A stretch of 64,000 nt of DNA from Streptomyces sp. ICC1 (GCF_003287935.1 NZ_CP030287.1:6289227-6353226); one strand, 5' to 3'. Counted from the first letter of the stretch, positions 48,201-60,394 are shown. Notes: a model not told the origin generated them from the letters alone. Made by a program: numbers and translations.

Positions 48201-48808
48201 GTGGAAGCGTTGGCGCGCAGCAGTGCGGCGAGGGGCCCGCCGGGATCGGCGGCGGCGGCCGCCGCGAGCGGCACGGCGAAGCCGCCGCGGCGCCGGCCGG
48301 AGGCGCGCAGGTCGGTGCCCAGTACCGCGAGCACCGCTCCGGTGCGGGCGTCCAGCACCGGTCCCCCGCGGATCTCCCCGCCCAGGGTCAGCGCGTCGCG
48401 TCCGTCGGTCCCGATCGCCAGTTCCAGCGCGGCCGGCAGTACGTGGGAGCGGTCCGACGCCTGGTGGGTGACCTCGGCCCCGCCGAGCACCCGCGCCTGC
48501 CGCCAGCCCCGCGCGGCCAGCCGTACGTACGTCCCGGGAGTGATGTCCTCCCGCGGAGCGATCGGCAGGGGCCGCACGCCGAGCCCGTCACTGCGGACGA
48601 GCGCGAGTCCGAGCTCCGGCAGGGCCGTCACGTCCGAGCTGCCCGCCGGGCAGGTCCGCTCCCCCGGGGCCGGGCCGTGCAGGACCATGCGGGCCATGCC
48701 GTCCACGGTCTCGTGGCCGGTCACCACCGTCCCGCGGTCGTCGGCGACGAAGCCGCTGCCCCGCGGCCGCCCGGTGAGATCGCAGATCCTGACCAGTTCC
48801 GCCGTCAC
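45287..48808 (-). CDS. Degenerate trypsin fused to P-loop NTPase (STAND-like), 1173 residues
   Basis: The N-terminal 185 residues have the trypsin fold order: SGFVADDRGTVVTGH with His32, then GGEIRGGPVLDARTG, where Arg147 replaces the catalytic Ser of GDSGGP, so it cannot be an active serine protease. Next is an NTPase with Walker A GLPGTGRTT (260-268) and LLVVLDAPEE as Walker B, a Gly/Asp linker with a duplicated GAGVDGDPAGGV, and a helical repeat region to the end. Such protease-STAND proteins are sensors in signalling or defence. It stands between truB and ribF, possibly in their transcript. Confidence 0.75.
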   Translation of the reverse strand: MTAELVRICDLTGRPRGSGFVADDRGTVVTGHETVDGMARMVLHGPAPGERTCPAGSSDVTALPELGLALVRSDGLGVRPLPIAPREDITPGTYVRLAARGWRQARVLGGAEVTHQASDRSHVLPAALELAIGTDGRDALTLGGEIRGGPVLDARTGAVLAVLGTDLRASGRRRGGFAVPLAAAAAADPGGPLAALLRANASTVPGHGTDLNLAGALQLTGTTLGAAFAALGPELVDRPAIAAELDAFTAGDRPVLALVGLPGTGRTTALAALAVRRAHGPDPAPTLWLRGADLRAGDTSLADAATRALAGASRILAVPGPATTASAAASLVASAGRPLLVVLDAPEEMPPGLAHVLGPWTAATAAWLRATGTRLVLAARPEHWEPAGALYPPELLHTPARPARRLPPALPVGDFTPEEAEPARTRLGIPAGAVGEADARHPLTLRLLAQVRAAGVTAGRPSRDEVFAAYLDLLCLRVAVRVCAVLPQPRGPAGRVGAGVDGDPAGGVGAGVDGDPAGGVDTAADTGGDGAGAGPADQDGVHGPGAARLAARVAGRAHEAARRCLGPGQGRLDRASFEELFPWRTGWASAALAEGLLVPAGDGYRFEHEELSDWLQAVHLDLPAALEGLGRGVPRHRVGPVLEALLRLPPGESSAAQTRLLAVLGEAAEPEALWWAARLLRETLLRAPDATPHLPVLHALAAHVARTDREPSAGEASHPASHPAAHPGPDEFGGWFWNRLRLAEADRFDLLRLLVPHDHRYLEAAARRLARAPRLVQPLLCAWFPDERRLLGRPGATVATAAQALLHTHRRLAVDDLAEALVTAAHPRADELLAVLAEDEPSALSRAVDRWAHDPRPGRRVAAAAYGPATAPHVRTPADRELLRYAAQALLARPDDAPLHGSALGILLRDPQVRARYLPDALACFRDPGRTTRLPASALVAALPVLPDPDAVFAALRDRADGEVVRALAALTTPGLARRAAELVREHLAGHPQDAAHAAGFVDRRLEQGLAAAPVLRPLVLDLLRSGPPRVRAALAAVLAAPGTEASHTLRGELADVLLREEPDPEVLDAFLRALAAGAAARPEERTRQLLRRTGRQLLRVPGGPEVFERRTVELARAEPAFGALVAHWLARAPEEAAALLGPSARRTVETLGHGVSRRADADDGHRPPAWQS

Positions 48809-48982
48809 CGCACCACTCCCCGCCGCGCGCGCCCCGTATGCACGACGGTAGGCAGATGAAGATCAGCGGGAAAAGCACGCGAGGCGAAAGCGCCCCCTTA
48901 CGCTCCCTCCATTCACTCCGAGCGCCTGCTCGGACGGGTGAATATCGAAGTCCGGGTGGATAGAGACCTACCCGAGGGGGGT

Positions 48983-49026
48983 CGTGGAGCGGTGAGCGGC
49001 AGTCCATGTGCGCTCACCGCTCCACG
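48983..49026. terminator. truB terminator
   Basis: A 16-bp perfect stem CGTGGAGCGGTGAGCG (48983-48998) with complement 49011-49026; ends the rimP-to-truB transcript on the minus strand and separates it from the trypsin-NTPase gene. Confidence 0.8.
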
Positions 49027-49062
49027 TCAAAATGCGGTCCGGCCGGGCCGGCCGGAGCCGGT

Positions 49063-49971
49063 TCAGACGAAGACCGCCAGCGACTTCGCCTTGCCGCCCT
49101 TGCTCTCCACGAGACCGAGCAGCTGCCCGTCCGGCCCGTAGACGGCGATCGCCCTGCCGGATTCGTACTCCTCCGGCATGTCGATGCGCACGCCGTTCGC
49201 CAGCAGGGACGCCCGCCGGGCGTCCAGGTCCCAGCGCGGGAACGCGGCGGCGGCCGCGTCACCGATCGGCATGACGGTCAGCTCCTCCTGGAGCTGGTCG
49301 AGGGTGCGCGCCCGGTCGATCTTGTAGGGGCCCACCCGGGTGCGGCGCAGTGCCGTGAGGTGGCCGCCGACGCCGAGGTCGGCGCCCAGGTCGCGGGCGA
49401 TCGCGCGGATGTACGTACCGCTGGAGCAGACGACGGAGACGATGAGGTCGACGACCTTGGTGCCGTCCTCGGCCTGCGCCTCGCGCATGTCGTACACCTG
49501 GAACGAGGAGACGGTCACCGGTCGGGCCGGGATCTCGAACTCCTCGCCGTCGCGGGCGCGCTTGTAGGAGCGCACGCCCTTGATCTTGATGGCGCTGACC
49601 TTGGACGGGACCTGCATGATCGCGCCGGTCAGCTTGGCGACGCCCTCGTCCACGGCCTCGCGGGTGACGCCGGCGGCGTCGGTCGACGAGGTGATCTCGC
49701 CCTCGGCGTCGTCCGTCAGGGTGTTCTGGCCCAGCCGGATGGTGCCGAGGTACTCCTTCTCCGTGAGCGCGAGGTGGCCGAGGAGCTTGGTGGCCTTCTC
49801 GACGCCCAGGACCAGCACGCCCGTCGCCATCGGGTCGAGCGTGCCGGCGTGGCCGACGCGGCGGGTCTTGGCGATCCCGCGCATCTTGGCGACCACGTCG
49901 TGCGAAGTGAAGCCGGACGGCTTGTCGACGATGACCAGGCCGTCCGGAGTCTTCCCTGCGTTGGTGCTCAT
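49063..49971 (-). CDS. truB: tRNA pseudouridine-55 synthase
   Basis: 302 residues. Catalytic Asp lies in HAGTLDPMATGVL near residue 46; DKPSGFTSHDVV and a C-terminal PUA-like domain complete the family. Isomerises U55 in the T loop of tRNA. ATG at 49971 overlaps the rbfA stop by 4 bases. Confidence 0.96.
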   Translation of the reverse strand: MSTNAGKTPDGLVIVDKPSGFTSHDVVAKMRGIAKTRRVGHAGTLDPMATGVLVLGVEKATKLLGHLALTEKEYLGTIRLGQNTLTDDAEGEITSSTDAAGVTREAVDEGVAKLTGAIMQVPSKVSAIKIKGVRSYKRARDGEEFEIPARPVTVSSFQVYDMREAQAEDGTKVVDLIVSVVCSSGTYIRAIARDLGADLGVGGHLTALRRTRVGPYKIDRARTLDQLQEELTVMPIGDAAAAAFPRWDLDARRASLLANGVRIDMPEEYESGRAIAVYGPDGQLLGLVESKGGKAKSLAVFV

Positions 49972-50432
49972 TCCGCGGTTGCGCCCTCGTCTGAGTCGTC
50001 GGCGTCCTCGTCGTCCGGCTTCTTGTACGGGTCGGCGTCGCCGGCGTACTGGGCGCCGGAGGACACCTCGCGCACCTGGGCGTCGGAGGTGCGCGCCTTC
50101 TCGAGGAGGTCCTCGATGCTCTTGGCGGTCTCCGGGAGGGCGTCCGCCACGAACGTCAGGGTCGGCGTGAACTTGGTCTGCGCCGCCCGGCCGACCGCGG
50201 AGCGCAGTACGCCCTTGGCGCTCTCCAGGCCCGCTGCCGCACTGACCCGTGCCTCGTCGTCGCCGTACACCGTGTAGAAGACCGTGGCCTCCCGCAGGTC
50301 GCCGGTGACCCTGGTGTCCGTGATGGTCACGTGCGTACCGAGGCGGGGGTCCTTGACACCGCGCTGCAGCTTCTCGGCCACCACCTCCCGGATGAGGTCC
50401 GCCAGCTTCTTCGCCCGCGCATTGTCGGCCAC
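49968..50432 (-). CDS. rbfA: 30S ribosome-binding factor A
   Basis: 154 residues: KH-type fold with AKKLADLIREVVAEKLQRGVKDPRLG and FTPTLTFVADALPE, then an acidic tail (DDEDADDSDEG) common in actinobacterial RbfA. Needed for 16S maturation in the cold. GTG at 50432. Confidence 0.95.
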   Translation of the reverse strand: MADNARAKKLADLIREVVAEKLQRGVKDPRLGTHVTITDTRVTGDLREATVFYTVYGDDEARVSAAAGLESAKGVLRSAVGRAAQTKFTPTLTFVADALPETAKSIEDLLEKARTSDAQVREVSSGAQYAGDADPYKKPDDEDADDSDEGATAE

Positions 50433-50460
50433 TGGTCCGTCTCCTTCTTAAGTCTTGCGG

Positions 50461-50754
50461 TCAGTCTTCATCACCGTGGAGGCGCCGTCGTACCGACAGC
50501 AGCTCCACTTCCGGACGTGCCGCGACCAGCCGCTCGCAGCGGTCCAGTACATCCGAGAGGAACCCCGTGTCCCCACTCACCAGAGCGACCCCTATACGGG
50601 CCCTGCGGTGCAGGTCCTGGTCGCCCACTTCGGCCGCGCTCACAGAGAACTTGCGCTGGAGCTCGGCCACGATGGGCCGGACGACGGAGCGTTTCTCCTT
50701 CAGCGAGTGAACGTCGCCGAGGAGCAGATCGAAGGACAGAGTCCCCACGTACAT
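50461..50754 (-). CDS. DUF503 (YlxP-like) protein
   Basis: 97 residues. MYVGTLSFDLLLGDVHSLKEKRSVVRPI is the family signature. Conserved between infB and rbfA in many Gram-positive genomes; suspected ribosome-assembly helper. Confidence 0.92.
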   Translation of the reverse strand: MYVGTLSFDLLLGDVHSLKEKRSVVRPIVAELQRKFSVSAAEVGDQDLHRRARIGVALVSGDTGFLSDVLDRCERLVAARPEVELLSVRRRLHGDED

Positions 50755-50838
50755 GCAGTTCCGGATATCCCGCCGGTGCGGGTTCGGTGGCCTGCCGGCC
50801 GTCGCGCGGCAGGGTCACCAGAACCGTACACGCAACGG

Positions 50839-50877
50839 CCGGGGCCGATCGACGGATATTCCGCCGACCGGCCCCGG
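50839..50877. terminator. Hairpin between infB and DUF503 gene
   Basis: Arms CCGGGGCCGATCGACGG (50839-50855) and 50861-50877 pair over 17 positions with two A-C mismatches, loop ATATT. It may attenuate transcription after infB. Confidence 0.6.
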
Positions 50878-50914
50878 TGTTACGCGTTACGACACGGTGC
50901 GAACCGCCTGGCGC

Positions 50915-54073
<3,159 letters not shown>

Positions 54074-54224
54074 TTCGCTCCTTTTAGGTCCGGGTTACGC
54101 CGGACCGTGTCTACTTCATGCTCGTACTCATCGCGTACTCATCGAGGGGTGCTCATCGCAATCTCGACCTACTTCCAACTCGCGAGGTACCTGACCGCAC
54201 GGTGATCCGTGCCGTACTACTGGC

Positions 54225-54512
54225 TTACGGTGTCGCCCCGGCCTCATCGGCCAGGGCATTGCGCAGGCCCGCCGTTTCGAGCGGTCCGGTGGACTTGAAG
54301 GCCCTGGGGAACGCCCGGCGGCGGACCGCCTGGTCGAGGCAGACCACGGCGGGGTGCACGTAGGCACCCCGGCCGGGCAGCGTACCGCGAGGATCGGAGA
54401 CGCATTCGTCACCGATCGCCACGATGCGCAGCAGATCGCTCTTGGCCGCTCGCTCCCGACACCCCACACAGGTGCGTTCGGGGCATGCGCGGGCTTGCGT
54501 CCGGCCAGACAC
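54225..54512 (-). CDS. YlxR-family RNA-binding protein (DUF448)
   Basis: 95 residues with RTCVGCRERAAKSDLLRIV and GRGAYVHP. Conserved partner of nusA and infB; binds nucleic acid and in some bacteria RNase P. GTG at 54512. Confidence 0.92.
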   Translation of the reverse strand: MSGRTQARACPERTCVGCRERAAKSDLLRIVAIGDECVSDPRGTLPGRGAYVHPAVVCLDQAVRRRAFPRAFKSTGPLETAGLRNALADEAGATP

Positions 54513-54706
54513 GCTTAAGTCTACCTCCCCGCACCGACCTCACCCCTTCGGGCGAAAAATCGAACGGATGTTGTCGTGATCCTTCGGGCCGGGCCCCGCC
54601 GCCCCTCGGAGGCGGGCCGCCGCATGCCGGGACCATGTCTTCTGGTGGGCCCCGGGTCGCCCCAGGTTCCTGTCTACCGTCCGGTCAGCCCCGGGCGGTA
54701 CCGGAT

Positions 54707-55747
54707 TTATTCCCCGCGGCGCTCGTCGCGCCGGTCGTCCCGGCGCTCGCCCCGGTCGCCCTCGTCCGAGGGCTGCTCGGTGTCGGGGCGGATGTCGATG
54801 CGCCAGCCGGTGAGGCGGGCGGCGAGGCGGGCGTTCTGGCCCTCCTTGCCGATGGCCAGCGACAGCTGGTAGTCGGGCACGATCACCCGGGCGGAGCGGG
54901 TGTCCCAGTCGACGACGTCGACCGCGTTCACCCGGGCGGGCGACAGCGCGTTCGCGACCATCTCCGCCGGGTCGTCCGACCAGTCGACGATGTCGATCTT
55001 CTCGCCGTGCAGCTCGGCCATCACGTTGCGCACGCGGCTGCCCATCGGGCCGATGCAGGCGCCCTTCGGGTTGAGGCCCGAGCGGGTGGACCGTACGGCG
55101 ATCTTGCTGCGGTGACCGGCCTCACGGGCGATCGCGCAGATCTCGACGCTGCCGTCGGCGATCTCCGGGACCTCCAGGGCGAACAGCTTCTTCACCAGGT
55201 TCGGGTGGGTGCGCGACAGGGTCACGGACGGACCGCGGACGCCCTTCGCCACCCGCACGACGTACGCCTTGAGGCGCAGTCCGTGCGTGTACTCCTCACC
55301 GGGCACCTGCTCCTGCACCGGCAGGATGGCTTCCAGCTTGCCGATGTCGATGAGGACGTTCTTCGGGTCCTTGCCCTGCTGGACCACGCCGGTGATGACA
55401 TCACCCTCGCGGCCCAGGAACTCGCCGAAGGTCAGGTCGTCCTCGGCGTCGCGCAGACGCTGCAGGATCACCTGCTTGGCGGTCGTCGCGGCGATGCGGC
55501 CGAAGTCCGACGGGGTGTCGTCGAACTCCTTGGCCTCCTGGCCCTCTTCCAGGTCCCTCGGGTCCTCGGTCGCCCACACGATCACGTGACCGTTGGTGCG
55601 GTCGAGGACCACGCGTGCGCGCCGGAAGCTTCCCTCGGTGCGGTGGTACGCGATGAGGAGGGCCGACTCGATCGCCTCGACGAGGAGGTCGAAGGAAATC
55701 TCCTTCTCCCGGACCAGACCCCGCAGGGCACTCATGTCGATGTCCAC
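54707..55747 (-). CDS. nusA: Transcription termination/antitermination factor NusA
   Basis: 346 residues: N-terminal RNAP-binding domain ([18 protein letters not shown]), S1 domain near 140 and two KH domains ([39 protein letters not shown]). The C-terminal tail is all Arg/Asp/Glu. No acidic repeats, as usual in Actinobacteria. Two bases after rimP. Confidence 0.96.
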   Translation of the reverse strand: MDIDMSALRGLVREKEISFDLLVEAIESALLIAYHRTEGSFRRARVVLDRTNGHVIVWATEDPRDLEEGQEAKEFDDTPSDFGRIAATTAKQVILQRLRDAEDDLTFGEFLGREGDVITGVVQQGKDPKNVLIDIGKLEAILPVQEQVPGEEYTHGLRLKAYVVRVAKGVRGPSVTLSRTHPNLVKKLFALEVPEIADGSVEICAIAREAGHRSKIAVRSTRSGLNPKGACIGPMGSRVRNVMAELHGEKIDIVDWSDDPAEMVANALSPARVNAVDVVDWDTRSARVIVPDYQLSLAIGKEGQNARLAARLTGWRIDIRPDTEQPSDEGDRGERRDDRRDERRGE

Positions 55748-55749
55748 GG

Positions 55750-56247
55750 CTACGCCTCCTCTTCCTTCTTGTCCTTGCGGTTGAACTCGATCTCGACACG
55801 CGCCTTGGCGATGTCGGTGAATGCGATGCGCCGGGCGGTCGCCTTGCGGCCCTTCACGCCCGGGACTTCGAGGTCCATGCCCTCGTCGTCCACTTCGAGA
55901 ATGCGGGCGATCAGTTCCCCGCCGTCCGAGGTCTGGAACTTCACGAGACGGCCGGTCGCCCGGATGTAGTGACGGGGCTCGGTCAGCGGGCGGTCAGCGC
56001 CCGGCGAGCTCACCTCGAGGACGTACTCGTCCTCGCCCATCGCGTCGGTCTCGTCCAGCAGGTCCGAGACCTCGCGGCTCAGCTCGGCACACGCGTCCAG
56101 CTCCACGCCTTCGTCGGAGTCCACGATGATGCGCAGCATCCGGCGCTTGCCGGCCTTGGACGTCTCGATCTCCTCGAGGTCCAGGCCCTTGGCGGCGACG
56201 AGGGGCTCCAGCAATCCGCGCAGCCTGTCGCTCTGGGTGGTGCTCAT
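55750..56247 (-). CDS. rimP: Ribosome maturation factor RimP
   Basis: 165 residues: N-terminal alpha/beta domain with [13 protein letters not shown] and [12 protein letters not shown], then an Sm-like domain and a basic/acidic tail. Needed for 30S assembly. First gene of the block; promoter in the 167 bases before the divergent lipoprotein. Confidence 0.95.
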   Translation of the reverse strand: MSTTQSDRLRGLLEPLVAAKGLDLEEIETSKAGKRRMLRIIVDSDEGVELDACAELSREVSDLLDETDAMGEDEYVLEVSSPGADRPLTEPRHYIRATGRLVKFQTSDGGELIARILEVDDEGMDLEVPGVKGRKATARRIAFTDIAKARVEIEFNRKDKKEEEA

Positions 56248-56414
56248 CCGGGTGACTCCTCGGCCGCGTGTGCTGTTGTGGTTTCCGTCGTGCGTCAGGT
56301 CAAAGGGTATCCGGTCGCGGAGGGTGTTGCCGTCCGCCCTGTGGACGGGGCCCCGGGTACCGTGATCACACCCTGCCCCGCCATCAGCCCAGCCAGCACC
56401 CGGAGGACGTCGCC

Positions 56415-56968
56415 GTGCCCTCGATCCTGCCGTCGCGAAGAAGCCTGTTCGGCGCTGCCGCGGGCTTCGCCGGCGCCGCGCTGCTCAGCGGTTGCTCCGA
56501 CGGGGACGCGCCCGGCGCGGAGCCCGAGATTCCACTCGAACGGCGGATGCGCGAGAGCGCCGTTCGTGAAAGTGAGCGACTGCTGGAACGTTACGACGCG
56601 ACGGCCGCCACGCATCCGGCCCTGGCCCAGCGGCTGGCTCCGCTGCGCGCCTCGGTCGCGGCGCACACCGCGGCCCTGGCCGAGACCCGGTCCCCGGCCC
56701 CCTCCCGGTCCGCCCCGCCTTCCCCGTCCTCCGCAACCGCCTCCGCAACCGCCTCCGCATCCGCTCCGGCGGCCGCCGGGGCCCCGGGGGCCGGCGCCGA
56801 GCCGGTGCCGCCGAAGCCCGCCGAGGCGCTGGCCGCCCTCTCGGACAGCGAGCGGAGCCTGGCCGAGGCGCGGACGATCTCGCTGGCCGGCGCCCCCGGG
56901 GAGCTGGCCCGGATGCTGGCCTCGCTGGCCGCCTGCGGCCACGTACACGCCCATCTGCTGACCGCGCC
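56415..56968 (+). pseudogene. Tat lipoprotein of the ferritin-like type, 3' end lost
   Basis: GTG at 56415 gives RRSLFGAAAGFAGAALLSGCS: a twin-arginine signal and lipobox. About 185 residues of helical, Ala-rich sequence follow, with a Pro/Ser linker, up to GELARMLASLAACGHVHAHLL. After about 56,968 the frame runs without a stop into sequence that is antisense to other genes, so the natural C-terminus is missing. Divergent from rimP, its usual Streptomyces neighbour. Confidence 0.65.
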
Positions 56969-56974
56969 CCCGGT

Positions 56975-57095
56975 TGCCCGACTCGACCGCACGGAACAGC
57001 GTCCAGCCCCGCAGCCGGTCCCGGTCCACCTCCAGCGCGTCGGCCAGCTTGTTCACCCGGCGCCGCGCGCCCGCGGCCCCCGCGGAGGAGGCCAC
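56975..57095 (-). pseudogene. Aminoglycoside phosphotransferase-like C-terminal fragment
   Basis: The minus strand reads RRVNKLADALEVDRDRLRGW then TLFRAVESG, which resembles the end of APH-type kinases of Streptomyces. Only about 40 codons lie between the broken lipoprotein and the foldback repeat. Confidence 0.4.
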
Positions 57096-57193
57096 ACCAC
57101 GGCGCGTCGAACGCCAACAAGATCGCCCGCCGTCCCGGTGTGGCGGTACGACCAGGCGGCGGGCGATCTTGTTGGCGTTCGACGCGCCGTGGT
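57096..57193. repeat. 37-bp perfect inverted repeat (foldback)
   Basis: Arms at 57096-57132 and 57157-57193 are exact complements around a 24-base spacer. The right arm is genuine GlxA coding sequence (GASNANKIARR); the left arm is its inverted copy. A duplication-inversion or chimeric read joint. Confidence 0.95.
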
Positions 57194-57701
57194 CGAGGCG
57201 GACGAGGTGCAGGCACAGGTCCATGGCGGCAGCCTTGCCGGCGGAGGTGAGCACGTCGCCGTTGTCGACGTAGAGGACGTCCGGATCCACCGTGATGTCC
57301 GGATGGCGGCCGGCCAGTACCCCGGTGTGCGCCCAGTGGGTGGTGGCGCGTTTGCCGTCGAGCAGGCCGGCGGCGGCCAGGACGAAGGCTCCCGTGCACA
57401 GGGAGGCGATGCGCGCGCCCGCCGCGTGGGCCGCGCGCACCGCGTCGACGAGCTCCGCCGGGGGGTCCGTGTCGGTGTCGGCCCAGCCGGGGACGATCAC
57501 GGTGTCGGCGTGCGCGAGGTGGTCGAGCCCGTGGTCGGGCTCCAGGCGGAAGCGGCCGACCTGTACGGCGCCCGATCCGCAGAGCGAGAACTCGTACCAG
57601 GGATCCACGATGTGGGTCAGGTCCGAGCCGAAGACCTCGATCGCCATGGACAGCTCGAAGTGCAGCATGCCCTCGGTGACGGCCAGCGCGACAGTATGCA
57701 T
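57133..57701 (-). pseudogene. GlxA-type AraC regulator truncated after its DJ-1/PfpI domain
   Basis: From ATG at 57701 (MHTVALAVTEGMLHFELSMAIEVFG) the DJ-1/PfpI domain is intact, with nucleophile elbow ASLCTGAFVLAAAGLLDGK. After RRLVVPPHRDGG at about residue 190, where the AraC DNA-binding domain should begin, the sequence turns back on itself at the foldback. The DNA-binding half is absent, so it cannot act as a regulator. Confidence 0.75.
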
Positions 57702-57778
57702 GTCCGAAAGTGTAGGACGCATGCCGTTCCAGACCGTCGTGCGTGGTCGTACGTGGTCGTAAGGCCGACGGGGGCCGG

Positions 57779-58210
57779 TCAGTCCGTGTCGACGACCTTC
57801 ACCGCGACCGGGGTTCCGGCCTCCACCGTGCGGCTGACCGTGCAGAGCTTGTCGTGGGAGGTCTTCACGGCACGCGGCAGGATCGCACGGGCCCGGTCGC
57901 CGGCCTCGCCTGCGGGGAAGCGGACGGTGAAGGCGGCCTCGAGGTCCGTCATGAGGTTGCCGCCCGCGTCCTCGGTCTTGTGCCCGGTGACGGCGACGGA
58001 GAACTCGGCGGGTTCCGCGTGCCGGGTGGTGGCGACGTCCACATCGGCCGCGGAGCAGCCGCCGATCGCGGCGAGGAAGAGCTCGACGGGGGTGAAGCCC
58101 CCGCCGGATCCGGTACCGAAGGCGACCGTGTCACCACGGGAGTTGGTCGCGGTGAACATGCCCGGGCCGGTCCGCTCGACGGTGACGGAGCGCAGGGAAT
58201 CAGCAGTCAT
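57779..58210 (-). CDS. OsmC-family peroxide reductase
   Basis: 143 residues. The two redox Cys are in AAIGGCSAADV and SHDKLCTVSRT, the usual OsmC/Ohr arrangement. ATG at 58210 overlaps the stop of the terpene synthase gene (ATGA), so the two are translationally coupled. Confidence 0.9.
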   Translation of the reverse strand: MTADSLRSVTVERTGPGMFTATNSRGDTVAFGTGSGGGFTPVELFLAAIGGCSAADVDVATTRHAEPAEFSVAVTGHKTEDAGGNLMTDLEAAFTVRFPAGEAGDRARAILPRAVKTSHDKLCTVSRTVEAGTPVAVKVVDTD

Positions 58211-59325
58211 GGCATCGACGGTAACCCCGCGTCCCCGCCACCACGCACGCACCGCGCCACTCGGCCGAGTCGGCGCGGCAGTTCCGCGGCGGCCATGCCG
58301 AGGCCCTCCAGGGGTGGCAGTGCGGCGCGGCGGCCGGGCCTGTGCTGCCAGGTCTGGGGACGGTAGCGGGTGGTGGCCTGGTGCCAGGCGAAATCGCCCG
58401 CGATCCAGTCCTTCAGACCCTGGAGGTAGCGGCGTGTGTCACACGGGCCGGGCGAGTCGGCGGTCGCCTCGGCGACGAGGCGTTCGAACAGGTGCAGTCG
58501 CTCCAGCATCAGCTTGTGGGTGAGGGTGGCGGCGTTGCCCACGTGAGTGGTGAGGAAGTGCGCCGTCACGACGACGTTGTTGCTGACGTCCTGCTCGTAC
58601 TCGGTCTCCCTCAGGTAGGAGACGAGGTCGTTGTGGAGGTCGACTACATCGGCGAACGCCTCGTGCAGGCGGACCAGGACCGGATCGCCGCGTACGGCCG
58701 CGGGAAGCTCGAGGTGAAGGGAGCGTTCGACGAGCTGCGCGGCCCAGCCCGCGCCACCGGCCCTGCGCCGCATGGTGATGTAGTCGACCGGGTCGGGGAT
58801 CCGCCCGAAGGCGAGGTTGTCGATCTCCCACAGGGCGTCGTCGAAGACGTTCGGCAGCTGCCCGGTCAGTCTGTCCCGCCAGGCCTGATCCCTGCCGGCG
58901 CAGGTGCGGCGGACGAGGTCCGCCAGTCCGAACTCGGCCGGGTTGCCGGCGTCCGCGCGGTCGGGGTCGGCCGCGACACCTGCCAGGCGGTCGAGGAAGA
59001 GGCGCGCGCCCGCGCTGTCACGGGAACGCTTGAACCGCTCCACGATCAGGTCGTCGAGGTACCAGCTCCACACATAGGAGTCCGCGAAGAGGTCGAGTTC
59101 CGTTCCCCGGGCGTCGGGGTGGGTCAGTGCCGCGAACAGGGCCAGGTCCGTACCCGAGAACTCGGTCGCGTCCCAGACCTGCCACTGAGATGCGGCGTTC
59201 CCGAGGATGCCCACCTCGACAGCCCACTCACGGCTGTGCCGACGTGCGCGGTCGACGTCGGGACTGCGGCGGGGCGGGTAGGGCGGCGCAGGGGTCTCGG
59301 CATCCACCTCCCCACCGTGCTGCAT
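58207..59325 (-). CDS. Class I terpene synthase
   Basis: 372 residues. Aspartate-rich motif WYLDDLIVE near residue 92, effector Arg in ITMRRRAGG, NSE triad HNDLVSYLRETE near 235 and the C-terminal RY pair (TTRYRPQ) are all present, so it should be active. Length and N-terminus (SPDVDRARRHSREWAVEVG) recall germacradienol/geosmin-type sesquiterpene cyclases. The product is unknown. ATG at 59325 has AAGGGG upstream; ATG at 59343 is an alternative. No P450 or prenyl transferase is adjacent. Confidence 0.9.
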   Translation of the reverse strand: MQHGGEVDAETPAPPYPPRRSPDVDRARRHSREWAVEVGILGNAASQWQVWDATEFSGTDLALFAALTHPDARGTELDLFADSYVWSWYLDDLIVERFKRSRDSAGARLFLDRLAGVAADPDRADAGNPAEFGLADLVRRTCAGRDQAWRDRLTGQLPNVFDDALWEIDNLAFGRIPDPVDYITMRRRAGGAGWAAQLVERSLHLELPAAVRGDPVLVRLHEAFADVVDLHNDLVSYLRETEYEQDVSNNVVVTAHFLTTHVGNAATLTHKLMLERLHLFERLVAEATADSPGPCDTRRYLQGLKDWIAGDFAWHQATTRYRPQTWQHRPGRRAALPPLEGLGMAAAELPRRLGRVARCVRGGGDAGLPSMP

Positions 59326-59524
59326 GCCCTGCCCCTTCGCCATCGCTCCAACGAGTGGTTCCCGAGCGTCCTTCGGACTTCAGGCGCCCGGTGGTGACTG
59401 GACGGAGCGGGGAGGCGCCCCGGTGCGCAGTCCGCGTCCGTCCAGGCACATGATCGGATCGGATCGCGGCGGTCGGGTGCGGCCCGGGTCGCGCAGGGCA
59501 GGGTTGACATGGAAAGGAGGCCTC

Positions 59525-60394
59525 GTGCTCTCGGCACTCAACCACCTCGTCGATCTCGTCGAGGAGCACCTCGCTGAGGAGCTCGACGTCAACGGATTGG
59601 CCAGGGAGCTCGGCACGACCGAGTACCACCTGCGCCGGATGTTCTCGTCGCTGGCCGGCATGCCGCTGTCGGAGTACGTGCGTCGGCGTCGCATGACCGT
59701 CGCCGCCGCCGACGTCGTCCGCGGCGAGGACGATCTGCTGGGCATCGCCGTCCGGTACGGATACGGCTCGACCGAGGCGTTCGGACGTGCGTTCCGCGCG
59801 GTTCACGGCTCCGGCCCCCGTGACGTACGCCGAGACGGAGGCCCCTTGCGCACACAGCCACGGCTCAGGATCCGCCTGACCGTCGAAGGGAGCATCCCCA
59901 TGGACACCCGCCTCGTCGGCCGCCCCGCGTTCCGGTTGGTCGGACACGCGGCCCGGGTTCCGCTCATCCACCAGGGCGTGAACCCGCACATCCAGCGGCA
60001 CATCACCGCACTGCCGCAGGAGGAGCATCTCCGGCTGAAGGCCCTCAGCGACACCGAACCGGGGGGCCTGCTGCAGGTTTCCGGCGATCTCGACCCCGAC
60101 GGCACGGAGGGGAGCGAGCTGACCTACCTGCACGGAGTCGCCGTCTCCCGGGACACGCCGGCCCCCGACGACCTCGACGCCATCGAGGTGCCGGCCGGCA
60201 GGTGGGCGGTCTTCCGCACCACCGGACCGCATCCGCAGGCCCTGCAGACGACCTGGAGCGCGACCGCGACGGAGTGGTTCCCCTCCAACCCCTGGCGTCT
60301 GCGGCCAGGTCCCTCGATCGTCGCGGTCCTCGAGCGCGCGGACGACTTCAGCACCGCGACCTGCGAACTGTGGCTGCCCGTCGAACCGGGATGA
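59525..60394 (+). CDS. AraC-family regulator with GyrI-like effector domain
   Basis: 289 residues. Two helix-turn-helix motifs in the first 100 residues (DVNGLARELGTTEYHLRRMF; GIAVRYGYGSTEAFGRAF), then a GyrI-like small-molecule domain from about 125 (LVGRPAFRLVGHAARVPL). GTG at 59525 follows AAAGGAGG. Divergent from the terpene synthase, so possibly its regulator. Confidence 0.92.
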   Translation: MLSALNHLVDLVEEHLAEELDVNGLARELGTTEYHLRRMFSSLAGMPLSEYVRRRRMTVAAADVVRGEDDLLGIAVRYGYGSTEAFGRAFRAVHGSGPRDVRRDGGPLRTQPRLRIRLTVEGSIPMDTRLVGRPAFRLVGHAARVPLIHQGVNPHIQRHITALPQEEHLRLKALSDTEPGGLLQVSGDLDPDGTEGSELTYLHGVAVSRDTPAPDDLDAIEVPAGRWAVFRTTGPHPQALQTTWSATATEWFPSNPWRLRPGPSIVAVLERADDFSTATCELWLPVEPG

